DNA of 14,197 bases, taken from contig CAYMKL010000163.1 in NCBI GenBank assembly GCA_964390805.1, positions 1 to 14,197 on the forward strand. The letters are read 5' to 3'. Shown here one piece after another: positions 1-9,000 of the stretch. How positions within the stretch are numbered: the first letter of the stretch is position 1; every line of letters starts with the position of its first letter. A program made the translations under genes and the position numbers. The notes beneath the pieces were generated by a model. That model had not been told where the DNA came from and did not search any database. It saw only the letters and a list, made by a program, of their open reading frames with translations. The DNA is from CAYMKL01 sp964390805. GTDB taxonomy: Bacteria; Chloroflexota; Anaerolineae; VGOG01.

Positions 1-2387
1 GCCGCTGTTTCCCTATCCCCCGCCTGGGCCAGCGCCTGGGCCACCCCGCTCAGCGCCCACGCTCTGAAGTACTCATACCTAATCCCTTCCGCTGCCGCCA
101 GCGCCTGCACAAGAACCTCTCTGGCTTCGCCAAGTTTCCCCCGCTGCGACAGCGCCTCGCCAATCAGCCTGTAAGCATCGGCCTGTTTCTCTCTGTCATG
201 CATTAAGGCAGCGTAGCCACGAACTCTCGTCAGAACCTCTCTCAGCTTACCCTGCTCGCTAGTCTGGACTAGAACACCCAACACTTCAGGCGGCACGCTG
301 GTCGCCATCGAACCCAGAGAAGCATAGATCAGACAGCCACCAATCAACTGGTCCCACCGGATGGGCGTCTCCTTCTCGGCAGCTTCGATGGCCCTGTCCA
401 CATCGGACGCGAAAGACCGATGGGACCCGAATCGAGCCAGCTTGGTCTCCATCCAGGGTTTGCTGATCAGGTTGTAGAGCTCTTCAATTCGGTTCGGGTC
501 ATCGCTGCCAGCATCGGCTAAGTGCCCGGCATAGTGGGTAAGGGTGTAGCGGCTCCCATGCTCCTGCCAGCGGGCGCAGTAGGCTAGCAGCTTGTCGAGA
601 TACGGCCCAGTCTTGACGCGTGTGCGCATATACTCTCGCAGCCGGGGGTGTGCCAGGGCGTACCGGTGTTTCTCGTCGCTCATCACAAAGCGCCGCACAC
701 TACTGAGAACTTCGTCGAAGCGATCTTCAGCCCAGTCATCCAGCAGGCTGGGGTTTATCGCTTCCAGGTCATCGCGCGAGATCGGCCCCAGCGCTACCGT
801 AAGCGTACCAAGCAGATCCTTGGCCGGACGGTCGCCGGCCATGGCCTTGACCCGCTGCCACCACTCATCCAGGTAGCTCTTGAGCCCCTTGGGTTGATCG
901 CCAATGTTGTCAGCGGTGACACGTCCTACCGCTGCGTCCTCCGCCAGCAATCGCACGTAGAATGGGTCAGCGCCCAGCTTCTCATCGTCCAGGTAGCGCG
1001 CTTTCTCCGAGATCTGCTTCAACAGGTCCGGGTTCTCGGCAAGTGCAGCCGCCTGTCCACCGGCGGCCCGCAACACGGCCCCGATTTCTCCCTCGTCCAG
1101 GCCGCCCAGGGGCAAAAGCCGGATCTGATCCGCCGGGATCCTGTACTTGGCCTGCCAGTCCTGTCCAACGTCGCGCACGGTTGCAATGACATGTAGGTTG
1201 TCCGGCAACTGGCGGCTGAGGTAAGGGGCAAGCTCCCAACGTGCGACTTCGTCCAAACCGTCGAGCAGCAGGACTTGCATCTTTTCCAGCGGGTCGTCAA
1301 TGAAGCGCTGGTAGAGCGCACGTAGCTCGTTGAGCTGGGTCGGCAGCTCGCCCGTGTGCCCGTGCCACTGGGCCATCTGCTGCACGACGTTGCGCAGAAA
1401 GAACGTCTCGCCCAGGCTGTCCTCGCCGTACAGGGGTGTGAAAAAGTGGTAGGCAAAGGCGTCCGGCGCGCTGCTGACCAGTTTGGCTATCAGTGCCGTT
1501 TTGCCAAAGCCTGCCGGGGCAGTGATCGCTAGATAGCCCCCTTTCGGATCCTGGACAAACTCGGCGATGTCGGCGAGCACGTCTTCGCGTCCACCGAAAA
1601 GCCTTGTCCGGTCTTCCAGCAACGGGTTGAATGCCTCGCGCAATAGAGTACCTGGTTGTCCAACTTTGGCATACTTGGCGAGTACATCCTCCACTTGTTG
1701 GCGTGTGATGGACGACCCAGCCGAATCTGAGACGAGGGTGTGTAACTCGTGATAGATCGTCTCTGCTGTTTCTGGCGCGATTTGTGGATACGTGTCCCGC
1801 AGTAGACGCACGGCGCGTGCATGTGCGCCATCGTCTGATTCCAGCCAATGGAGGCCTACCTCAAAGGTCACGTGTTTCATCACAAAGTCTGCTGGTGCGA
1901 GTCCAGGCTTATCGATACTGTCTATCTTGTCTCTCACATCAGCACTGGTTTTGCACAAGATCGGGTCACCCGCACTGTAGAACCCGTCTGAGCTTAACCG
2001 ACGATAGTCCTGCAGTCGGTTGTGAATCGCCTTCAGTCTATCATCCAACTCGGTGCACGCGATAACAAACGACGTCCACGTGCCGGGGGAAGCCTCGGCC
2101 AGGTCTACAAAGTGGCCGACTATCTTGTTTGCTTCGCCGATCGTGACGCGGTGGTTCTTGACCTGGATCGCGCGCCGCTCTGTCACACCCTCTCTGTCGA
2201 ACCGGGCCTCGACGTCTTCGGCCTTTTCGACGGCGACCGCGACGAAATCCGGATTCTGCAGTGATTGGATCAGCAGTACGAGCGCATAGCGGCGCTGAAA
2301 GACGAAACCGCCCAGCGCGATCCGTCCTCCCCTCGATTTTGGGTGTAGCAGTGAGGCCTTGGATTGATCAAATACTCGACTTACCAT
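1..2387 (-). CDS. Cap4/DUF4297-like nuclease fused to STAND NTPase with TPR-like repeats (3' truncated by window edge)
   Basis: The minus strand reads open from ATG 2387 to base 1 (795 codons visible, no stop), so the C-terminus is missing. GGAGG at 2400-2396 sits 8 bases before the ATG. Residues about 18-200 look like the DUF4297/Cap4 dsDNA-nuclease domain: GGFVFQRRYAL at 26-36, then an acidic stretch with E54, E57 and D58, and Q75-V-K77, matching the D...QxK core of PD-(D/E)XK enzymes. A P-loop APAGFGKT lies at about 290-297 (K296) and Walker B LLLDGLDE at about 373-380 (D376, D379, E380), as in NACHT/STAND ATPases. A winged-helix-like RYALAHPRLREYM follows, then from about residue 700 Ala/Leu-rich helical repeats resembling TPRs. 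Nuclease-STAND-repeat order matches Avs-type immune sensors, in which repeats bind a phage protein and trigger the nuclease. Family assignment is from motif recognition. The sensed ligand is unknown. Confidence 0.8.
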   Translation of the reverse strand, partial: MVSRVFDQSKASLLHPKSRGGRIALGGFVFQRRYALVLLIQSLQNPDFVAVAVEKAEDVEARFDREGVTERRAIQVKNHRVTIGEANKIVGHFVDLAEASPGTWTSFVIACTELDDRLKAIHNRLQDYRRLSSDGFYSAGDPILCKTSADVRDKIDSIDKPGLAPADFVMKHVTFEVGLHWLESDDGAHARAVRLLRDTYPQIAPETAETIYHELHTLVSDSAGSSITRQQVEDVLAKYAKVGQPGTLLREAFNPLLEDRTRLFGGREDVLADIAEFVQDPKGGYLAITAPAGFGKTALIAKLVSSAPDAFAYHFFTPLYGEDSLGETFFLRNVVQQMAQWHGHTGELPTQLNELRALYQRFIDDPLEKMQVLLLDGLDEVARWELAPYLSRQLPDNLHVIATVRDVGQDWQAKYRIPADQIRLLPLGGLDEGEIGAVLRAAGGQAAALAENPDLLKQISEKARYLDDEKLGADPFYVRLLAEDAAVGRVTADNIGDQPKGLKSYLDEWWQRVKAMAGDRPAKDLLGTLTVALGPISRDDLEAINPSLLDDWAEDRFDEVLSSVRRFVMSDEKHRYALAHPRLREYMRTRVKTGPYLDKLLAYCARWQEHGSRYTLTHYAGHLADAGSDDPNRIEELYNLISKPWMETKLARFGSHRSFASDVDRAIEAAEKETPIRWDQLIGGCLIYASLGSMATSVPPEVLGVLVQTSEQGKLREVLTRVRGYAALMHDREKQADAYRLIGEALSQRGKLGEAREVLVQALAAAEGIRYEYFRAWALSGVAQALAQAGDRETA

Positions 2388-2482
2388 TGCGGCTTCCTCC
2401 CAGATGCATCTACTTGTGCTGCTCTGCCCGTCCAACATGCGCAGGAGAACCTGCTGTCACAAGCCATATGCACTTCCTTGGC

Positions 2483-5400
2483 CTACTCCACGGTTTCCGT
2501 GACCGTTGTATCCGGATGCTCTTCGGTATATTCCTTCGTGACGAAGCGGCCAGTCTTTGCGTCTCTATGGACATTTCTCGTGGCTGGCTCATTTCCCTCA
2601 GCGGGTGTCTCTTTTGCTTCAGCCTTGGCTGTGGCATCGTTGGAGATGTCGTACAGCACCTGCAGGAACCCCTCTAGCAGCGTGGGATACTTGGCCAAGA
2701 GTTCAAAGTCGATGCGCTGGAAGGCCAGCAGCCCCTGCAAGAACTTCAGCTTGTCACGGTCAGCTTGGCTCCCTCCTCCCTTGACCTTCTCCTCGTAGTG
2801 GCTCTTGAGTGCCTTCAAGGTGTGCTCGACGGTGATCTCACCAACCCACCTCTGCATTTCCCACTGCTCCTCCTCGAACATCTGATCTGCCGTCGGGGGA
2901 ACAGGGAACTCCATCTTGTGGGTGTTCCAGTAGGCGCGGATGGCACCCGGATCCTCCTCCGTCACCGCCGGCTTGAAGTAGATCAGCCAGCCATCCTGCT
3001 CCGGCAGCACCTGGTTGCCCTGTTCATCGAAGGTTGCGGGATACTTGATCGTGCCCACAGCAAAGTGCCGCTTGCTTGGTTTGGCCACCTTCTTCTCTGG
3101 ATCGTACTCTTCGGGTTTTGTGCCCTCGACGTCAATATCCACCTTGATCCCCAGGTCATCTTTCACCTGGCGCAGGACAGTGAAAAGCCCGCGCCCGGTC
3201 CCCGCTGGATCCCCACCAGCGTCGCCGGCGATGATGAACTTGCAACGGCGCTGGAACAGTGGATAGAGGCCGATGCCGTCGCCGGTGTGCTCGCCGTCGG
3301 TCAGGTTGATCAAGTCCCGCCGCTCAGATATTTGCGCGCGGGCTTCGTCCCACAGATAGAGGGGCCAGAACGCCGTGCGCTCTGCGTCATGAGGCCTTGC
3401 GGTGTGGCGAGGCACCCCTGGTTTATACAGCTGCGGGTTTGTCAGCCACAACCCCAGCCGAACATTCAGAAACGTGGTCATGAAAGCTTGGGCAAAGAAG
3501 GTGCGGAATCCCAACCCGGGTGATATCGCTGCTCCGGAGAGCCCAACGGCCTCGGCGTAGCGAGTCACACCTCCTCTATACTGGCCCGGGTCGTTTCGCA
3601 CATACCCCGTCATATCGGAGCCACAATACCACTTGGAGAAGATGAACGGCTCTGACTTGCGATCCTTTGGCTTGAGACGCCAGGTGCCTGGGAGGTTCAG
3701 CGTGGTCTGGACGATGTGGTTCGGTGCCGAACAACCCTCAGGCGTAATCCAGTACAGGCGCTCCTGACGTTCATCGCGCACAATCTTCGCCCAGCCATCC
3801 CTCTCCACGTCCGTCTTCAGGCAGACTTCGGCTATGCGATCAGAGTACAGGAGATGTGGGGAAAGGTAGTTGAAGTTGAGGTACCTACCTACGATGCATA
3901 GGAGTAGCAACGCCGCACCCCCGATGCAATAGGGATGCCATGTGGCTCTGCTATCAAGCACGGACTGCATGATGAAGATCAGTGACAGGTTGAGCAGGAT
4001 GACCAGCAGCCCGAGCAGATAATTCCCCAACGTACCTGAGGGGATTGCTATTTTCGTAACCAGGTTCGTTGCCTGGAAACTAGCCTTGTCCTTGGCATAG
4101 GTAAGCACTGCAGCCCACGCTGATGACAGTATCAACGTCGCCAGTGGGACCACGGCCCTGGGATCTGTGCCTGTTTCCACCGAAAGGCTGTGCGGGAGCA
4201 GCAGGAGAGCAAGCACTGCGAAAGCGATCAGGCCGTACAGAGCCAGCCCTTGCAGGGTCGAGATGATGGAACGGAACTCTGGGTTGGACCAGATGCTCAG
4301 ATAGTAGTCAACGTCCCGCTTGGCACGGGCAGGCTGGTCGGCCTTCCCCAGGACATGGCCAAACCACCATTTGTCGAACGGACGAAGGCTCTCCGGGTAA
4401 AGCTCGTCCCGCTTGGCATATACGTGTTGTCTCAGAGGGAGAATGCGGAACAGCAGGAACCCGAGCAGGCTGCCCAGTGCGAATACTGCAGGCAGCCAGA
4501 TCCAGAAAACCTGGGGACTGGCGTCACCTGCCCCAAAGCTCTGCAATCTCAACCAGAAGAGCAATAGGGTTGCCGCCCACAGTCCAAGCCCTGCAAACGC
4601 ATACATGACCAGAGTATCAATACGCAACTGTTCAGGCAATCCCGTCTCAACCCATGTATCGTCTTTGCTGTAGCGCAAGACGAACCAGCCAGCAGCGGCG
4701 GCAAACACAGCGAACAACACAGTCCACGCCCAGAAGAAATGGGGCAGAGCGTGTTGCGATTCCGCCAACTGCCGAAACTGGAGGAGGGGCAACGAAAACG
4801 GCGATCTGAATTCTGGCGACAAAACCAGAAGCTGCCCGACCCACAGCCCACATGTCAGCAGGAACAGCACCAGAAAGCCGAGCCCGGCAAACCCACGCAC
4901 ACCGGCTAAGGTAAGATAGGTTCGCGTTTGCAGCTTGTAGTTGGGTGACTTCCAAGGGGTCATTTTGTATTTCATGGTCGGGTCATTCCTATACAGCTTT
5001 CTGAGAACGAGCCCGCTCAGCAAGGCGAATGCAATACCTACACCCAATGTCGTCCACAGGTGAGGCTGCGGGGGGACTAGAAGCACCTTGTCAAGTGTAG
5101 GAGGTGCGATGTTCTGCATGATGCTGGGCACCAATGCTGCGTTCAGCCCGTAGTGAAATGCCGCCAGGGCCAGCAACGCGAGAAAGAAAACCATCACCGT
5201 ATAGGTAGGCCTCAACAGGAATCCACCGACTCCGCGCAGAACATCGCGGGTAGCCCATCCCATGCGTGGGACGAGCCAGTTCCCCCTATCCCGCAGATAC
5301 ACCAACTGCCTGTTGCGACCACGTTTCAGCTTTGGTTGGNNNNNNNNNNNNNNNNNNNNNNNNNNNNNNNNNNNNNNNNNNNNNNNNNNNNNNNNNNNNN

Positions 5401-6362
5401 NNNNNNNNNNNNNNNNNNNNNNNNNNNNNNNNNNNNNNNCTGGAGTCGGCGGCTTTTTCTGCATCGTTTTTCTCCTCGGCAACCCCGTCGTGATTGCAGA
5501 CCTCCGGCGCAGGCTGGCTGGAGTCGGCGGCTTTTTCTGCATCGTTTTTCTCCTCGGCAACCCCGTCGTGATCAAAGACCTCCAGCTCGGGATTGAACGG
5601 AAAACGCTCCCACTGAGTATTGAAGTAGTACTGCTTCTGTTTCCCATATCCCCTATCCATGGAGAGCAGCGTTGTCATGCAGGCCGCGGTAAACCCTCCA
5701 CCAGAGACGCTCGTCAGATAGTCAACCCAGGGGAGGATGCGATACTTCGCCAGGCCCTGCACGAGGCCCAGGTTGAAAGTTGCCGAGCGGATGCCCCCGC
5801 CGGAAAACGCGAGACCAATCGGAGGGCGCTGGTCAGGGGACAGCTTCAACAGTATCTTGGCGTCCACCGTCAGGGCGCCCTCTTCGAACTCGCGCGCGGC
5901 CTTCTCTCTGCGCTCCTCGATCTTCTTATTCTCTTTTTCGAGCACCTTGCTGAGTTGCGCCGTATAGCCCTGCTTCTCCTCGAGCCACTCCTCGATCCGG
6001 AGTATCCTCTCTTGGAACTCCTTGACCTTCTCGTTGTCAAGGCTGTCGTCGCCTTGGTCCAGCAGCCATTTGTCTATTCTGGCCAGTCGCTCTCTTAGCC
6101 CTTCGGTCAGTTCCTTCAGATTCTTTATCTGGTATTCCCTATCGGCCAGCCGCCATTCCGCCATCAACCATCTGGGGAATGCGACAAGCTTGTCCTTGAG
6201 CTCCTCAAGCCTCCGCTTATCGCCGTCATCGAGGTCCTCTCGGGCTCGCAGCTTGCCCGCGATGTCCCGCGTCTGCTTTTCCAGCTCCTTGAGCTCGTGC
6301 AATCCTTCCCGGTGTGCAGCGCTACGGTACTGACGGTACACGCGCTTCAGTAGTCCAACCAT
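2483..6362 (-). CDS. Large patatin-like phospholipase with polytopic membrane insertion (interrupted by assembly gap)
   Basis: I treat two reading frames either side of the 100-N gap as one gene. The frame change is an artefact of the arbitrary gap length. N-terminal part (6362-5440, about 307 aa): charged coiled-coil-like helices to about residue 170, oxyanion loop SGGGIR at 187-192, nucleophile Ser220 in SVSGGG, then acidic 26-aa repeats. C-terminal part (5339-2483, about 952 aa): roughly ten hydrophobic segments, then LTDGEHTGDGIGLYPL with the likely catalytic Asp at 3298-3296, followed by RRCKFIIAGDAGGDP, typical of bacterial patatins near the Asp. Ser and Asp of the dyad therefore lie on opposite sides of the gap, supporting a single protein of about 1,260 aa or more. 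Predicted role is a membrane-bound acyl hydrolase acting on phospholipid. The C-terminus carries a DAKTGRFVTKEY...TTVTE tail. Start ATG 6362 has a good SD; GTG 6398 does not. Two separate genes remain possible until the gap is closed. Confidence 0.8.
5340..5439. other. Assembly gap (100 N)
   Basis: Exactly 100 N, a conventional length for a gap of unknown size. It interrupts the patatin-like gene directly next to a 78-bp tandem repeat, which probably caused the assembly break. The reading frame changes across it, so the true gap length modulo 3 differs from 100. Confidence 0.97.
5440..5595 (-). repeat. 78-bp tandem repeat encoding 26-aa acidic units
   Basis: Bases 5440-5494 and 5518-5572 are identical over 55 bases. 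The period is 78 bp (26 codons), and the rest of each unit is only partly similar. The encoded unit contains HDGVAEEKNDAEKAADS, an acidic, probably disordered or helical linker. The outer copy is cut by the N gap, so the copy number is unknown. Confidence 0.9.
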
Positions 6363-6367
6363 CTTGC

Positions 6368-6372
6368 CCTCC
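6368..6372 (-). promoter_or_regulatory. Ribosome-binding site deciding the patatin-like gene start
   Basis: AAGGAGG reads on the minus strand with its GGAGG core at 6372-6368, 5 bases before ATG 6362. The longer GTG start at 6398 has no usable spacing to an SD, so the shorter start is preferred. The stop of the upstream PHP-ATPase gene is about 75 bases upstream, consistent with co-transcription. Confidence 0.7.
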
Positions 6373-6437
6373 TTGTGTTGGATCGCGATCCTGGGCACCC
6401 TTTCCCTAGTTTCTCGTGCCCCTATCCTCTTCTGGCT

Positions 6438-8927
6438 TCACGGCTTCTCGGGACGCTGCAGTTCGACCCTTAGCCCGAGACGTCGCAGCTCGGCCTGGTA
6501 GCGTAACAGTTTTCGTTGAAAGGCCGTAGTCCCTCCCTCCAGAAGCCTGATGACCTCGTCTGCTACGTATCTGTCCTCATCCTTCTTGCGTTCTTTCTTA
6601 AGCTTCCTGTTAAGCCCGCCCCTAGCCACCACCTTTGTGCGGCCCCTGTCCACGTCCAGGATGATCGTCTGCTCGGCGTTGCCCAGCACTGCCATGTTTG
6701 GGTTGTCGGTAAAGAAGATCAGTTGGTCGTCTCGAGTGCCGCGCATATCACAGAACTCGACGAGGGCCTCATTGTTCAACCATCGCTCAGGACCATCAAT
6801 GAACACCGGCGCCATCTCAAAGGAGCTGTTGAGTAGCAAGCGCAGGGCCATCAGGCTTCGGCGCGCCGGGGTCAGTCGAGAAAACGGGACTTTTTCCAGG
6901 CTTTCCCCCTGTCTGGTTCTCCTCTTCTGGTAGAACGTCATCTCCAGTACGTCATAGTATTCGTACCCGTGGAGATACTCCCTGACGTTATGCACGTAAT
7001 CGGCCACTTGATGCGGCTGTGGTGTACTGGACACGACTGCCTGCCACTGGCCCTTGCGGAACGCAATCCGCAGGGCATGTTCTTGTTCGGTCTCGTTGAA
7101 GCTTTCGGCAAACTTGCCCCGCAAGTCATACAGCTTCTCAAGTAGCTGGCACACTTCCGCGGCGTTTGCAGCTATGGTCGCGGTGTCAGGAGGAGTCTTA
7201 CGGGCTGCCTCTTCTAGGTCCCTACATAAAACAAACAGCCTATTTCGACCCTCGGTGTAGCCATCCATCACGGGCAGCAAATGGTTGTCTAGCAGCCTGC
7301 GCGCACCAGGGAAGCTCTTCGGCTCTTCGTCACCCAAACCAAGTCGTCCGAAATAGAAGCCCAATCTGGCCAGCTTCTTTCGGAAGGGCCTCCCGCTGTC
7401 ATGCGTGTGCCCCTCGCCGATCTCAGAAAAGCGAATTGCTTCGATGAGTTCTAGATCATCTGGCTGCACATCGCTTTCGTAATAGCGGAAGTAGTCTTCC
7501 TTACCGTCCAGGGAGTGGCTACCGTTAGAATGGGTTCTCTCGGCGGCGTAGATGACTTTGCCGCCACCCGATTGGGATTGTGAGAAGAAGACGAAGACTG
7601 TCCAGGGCAGGCCATGGGTCTCCAGGAAGGAATCCTGGAAGCGTTGCCTCACTTCTTCGGACACACCTCGCTTCTTCAGCATCCCGCCCGTGGTGAGTAC
7701 CTCCCCTCCCTTCATCTGCTCCCACAGTCCATAGGCAATGCTGTTGAGCGACCTTTCGAGCTCATCGCGAACGCGCAGACCTAGACGCCTGCTCCGAAAC
7801 GTGTCCTGAATAACGCGCATGAGGGTGGTTTTGCCGACATTGGGACGAGCGACGATGCAGTTGAAGTGCTCGTTGAACCTCAGGCATAATCCATCGGCGA
7901 AGCCGCCTTTCACGCTGATCCCCAACACGTGGGACCGAACCCGAGAAACTGGCTTCACGCGGGTCTCGTGGATACGATACGAGGGATTGCGCAAAGCAGA
8001 TGCCAGGGAGCGAAACGAGAGGTCATCCATCTTGACCCAGCTAAACCGCTCACCGATCTTGGAAACGGAGTGGGCATCGGAGTTCATCACATAACCCAAG
8101 GCCGGGAGATGCTGCGGGACCTCTTCGCGCTTCGCGACCATCCAGTCGTGATAGCGCACCCTGGCTCCACTCGTGTTCTTGAAGGTCTTGTTCTCGAGAA
8201 TGCTCCGATAACTCCTTTCGTCTTTCCAGGTTTTCGCATTGGGGGGGACAACGCCGAAGACGTGGATGGCCCGGTGCTGCACCAGACGCTCCATCTCCAT
8301 GTCGGGTGGCTGGAACTGACGTAGCAGGGAGCGCATGTTCCTCTGATTGATATGGGCCGGGATGCAAATGCCGCCCAGCTCATCAATGGCAGCGGCTACT
8401 TCCCAGATGCTCTTGGTGCCAAAGACGCCAATGACCTTGCCGAACTCGCTTTCTCGAACGTCAACGCTGCGCAGCAAGGAGGCGATCTTGAACGTGGCAA
8501 AATCATCCTCGTCGTCAAAGATGCCCAGGACATGGATGCGGTCGGTGGTGATCTCAACTCCCGGTAGAAGAAGAAGCTCGGGATAGCTCTCATCCTCGTC
8601 TCGGCGCCGTTTGTACTCGTCCTTGACCAGTTGATACCAAGAAAGGCTAAGGCTGCTAAAGTCTGCGTTATTGACGTAGCCGGGCGTATTGTGGTCGGTG
8701 AAAGCGGCGACGGAGATCTCCTCCTCTACGAACTTGTCGAGGATCTGGCCGGCGATCCCGCGTGCTCTCTCGTAGCCGTTGTCAATGTCCTCCTCCGCAT
8801 CCTTCTGAGAGTATCCGTACTTCTGATCGGCCGACGAGGGTGTGTGGATGTGCAGATCGGCCTTATAATATCCGGCGCCCGAGTTTTGCTTCATTACCTC
8901 TCTGAAGTGTTTCTCTACCTCTGTCAT
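6438..8927 (-). CDS. PHP-domain phosphoesterase fused to ABC/SMC-like ATPase (TrlF-like)
   Basis: The protein is 829 aa. Residues 20-290 form a PHP domain with all expected metal ligands: DLHIHT (H26, H28), TDHN (D78, H79), PGVEITTDRIH (E125, H132), PAH (H192) and NSDAH (D284, H286). PHP enzymes hydrolyse phosphoesters using two or three metal ions. From about 350 an ABC/SMC-like ATPase follows: ARPNVGKTT (K366), a central helical region, a signature-like FSRLTPARRS, Walker B PVFIDGPERW (D711) and, where the family usually has THN, FFTDNPN (D741). The layout matches proteins annotated as TrlF-family AAA-like ATPases. Several ATPase motifs are unusual: Ala at the first P-loop glycine, a poor signature motif, and Asp for the H-loop His. 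It lies upstream of the patatin-like gene on the same strand with a gap of about 75 bases. Substrate (DNA, RNA or nucleotide) cannot be told from sequence. Defence association is inference. Confidence 0.85.
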   Translation of the reverse strand: MTEVEKHFREVMKQNSGAGYYKADLHIHTPSSADQKYGYSQKDAEEDIDNGYERARGIAGQILDKFVEEEISVAAFTDHNTPGYVNNADFSSLSLSWYQLVKDEYKRRRDEDESYPELLLLPGVEITTDRIHVLGIFDDEDDFATFKIASLLRSVDVRESEFGKVIGVFGTKSIWEVAAAIDELGGICIPAHINQRNMRSLLRQFQPPDMEMERLVQHRAIHVFGVVPPNAKTWKDERSYRSILENKTFKNTSGARVRYHDWMVAKREEVPQHLPALGYVMNSDAHSVSKIGERFSWVKMDDLSFRSLASALRNPSYRIHETRVKPVSRVRSHVLGISVKGGFADGLCLRFNEHFNCIVARPNVGKTTLMRVIQDTFRSRRLGLRVRDELERSLNSIAYGLWEQMKGGEVLTTGGMLKKRGVSEEVRQRFQDSFLETHGLPWTVFVFFSQSQSGGGKVIYAAERTHSNGSHSLDGKEDYFRYYESDVQPDDLELIEAIRFSEIGEGHTHDSGRPFRKKLARLGFYFGRLGLGDEEPKSFPGARRLLDNHLLPVMDGYTEGRNRLFVLCRDLEEAARKTPPDTATIAANAAEVCQLLEKLYDLRGKFAESFNETEQEHALRIAFRKGQWQAVVSSTPQPHQVADYVHNVREYLHGYEYYDVLEMTFYQKRRTRQGESLEKVPFSRLTPARRSLMALRLLLNSSFEMAPVFIDGPERWLNNEALVEFCDMRGTRDDQLIFFTDNPNMAVLGNAEQTIILDVDRGRTKVVARGGLNRKLKKERKKDEDRYVADEVIRLLEGGTTAFQRKLLRYQAELRRLGLRVELQRPEKP

Positions 8928-8935
8928 CACTACTG

Positions 8936-8940
8936 CCTCC
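8936..8940 (-). promoter_or_regulatory. Ribosome-binding site deciding the PHP-ATPase start
   Basis: GGAGG at 8940-8936 on the minus strand lies 8 bases before ATG 8927. The five-codon longer GTG start at 8942 would itself overlap this SD and has none of its own, so the protein most likely begins MTEVEKHF. Confidence 0.75.
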
Positions 8941-9000
8941 ACAATTTAATGCTTTCTTGATCCGTGCGCGGCAAAGCCTCTTCTCAGGTAGATGCGCAAC

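Noticed and set aside
648..1196. Plus-strand 182-codon frame
   Set aside because: It is antisense to the nuclease-STAND gene, which has coherent motifs, whereas this frame has no recognisable domain or SD.
1529..1848. Short minus-strand frames here that would suggest the STAND gene is broken by frameshifts
   Set aside because: They are out-of-frame shadows. Translation from ATG 2387 continues without a stop through this whole region to base 1.
2441..2454. Small hairpin GCAGG-loop-CCTGC between the patatin and STAND genes as a terminator
   Set aside because: A 5-bp stem without a following U run is too weak. The 95-base gap with a strong downstream SD fits co-transcription better.
5440..5647. 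Alternative minus-strand frame starting at 5647 (MGNRSST...) as the N-terminus of the long membrane part
   Set aside because: It reads the tandem repeat in the wrong frame and joins across an arbitrary-length N gap. The patatin frame from 6362 covers this region and carries the catalytic motifs.
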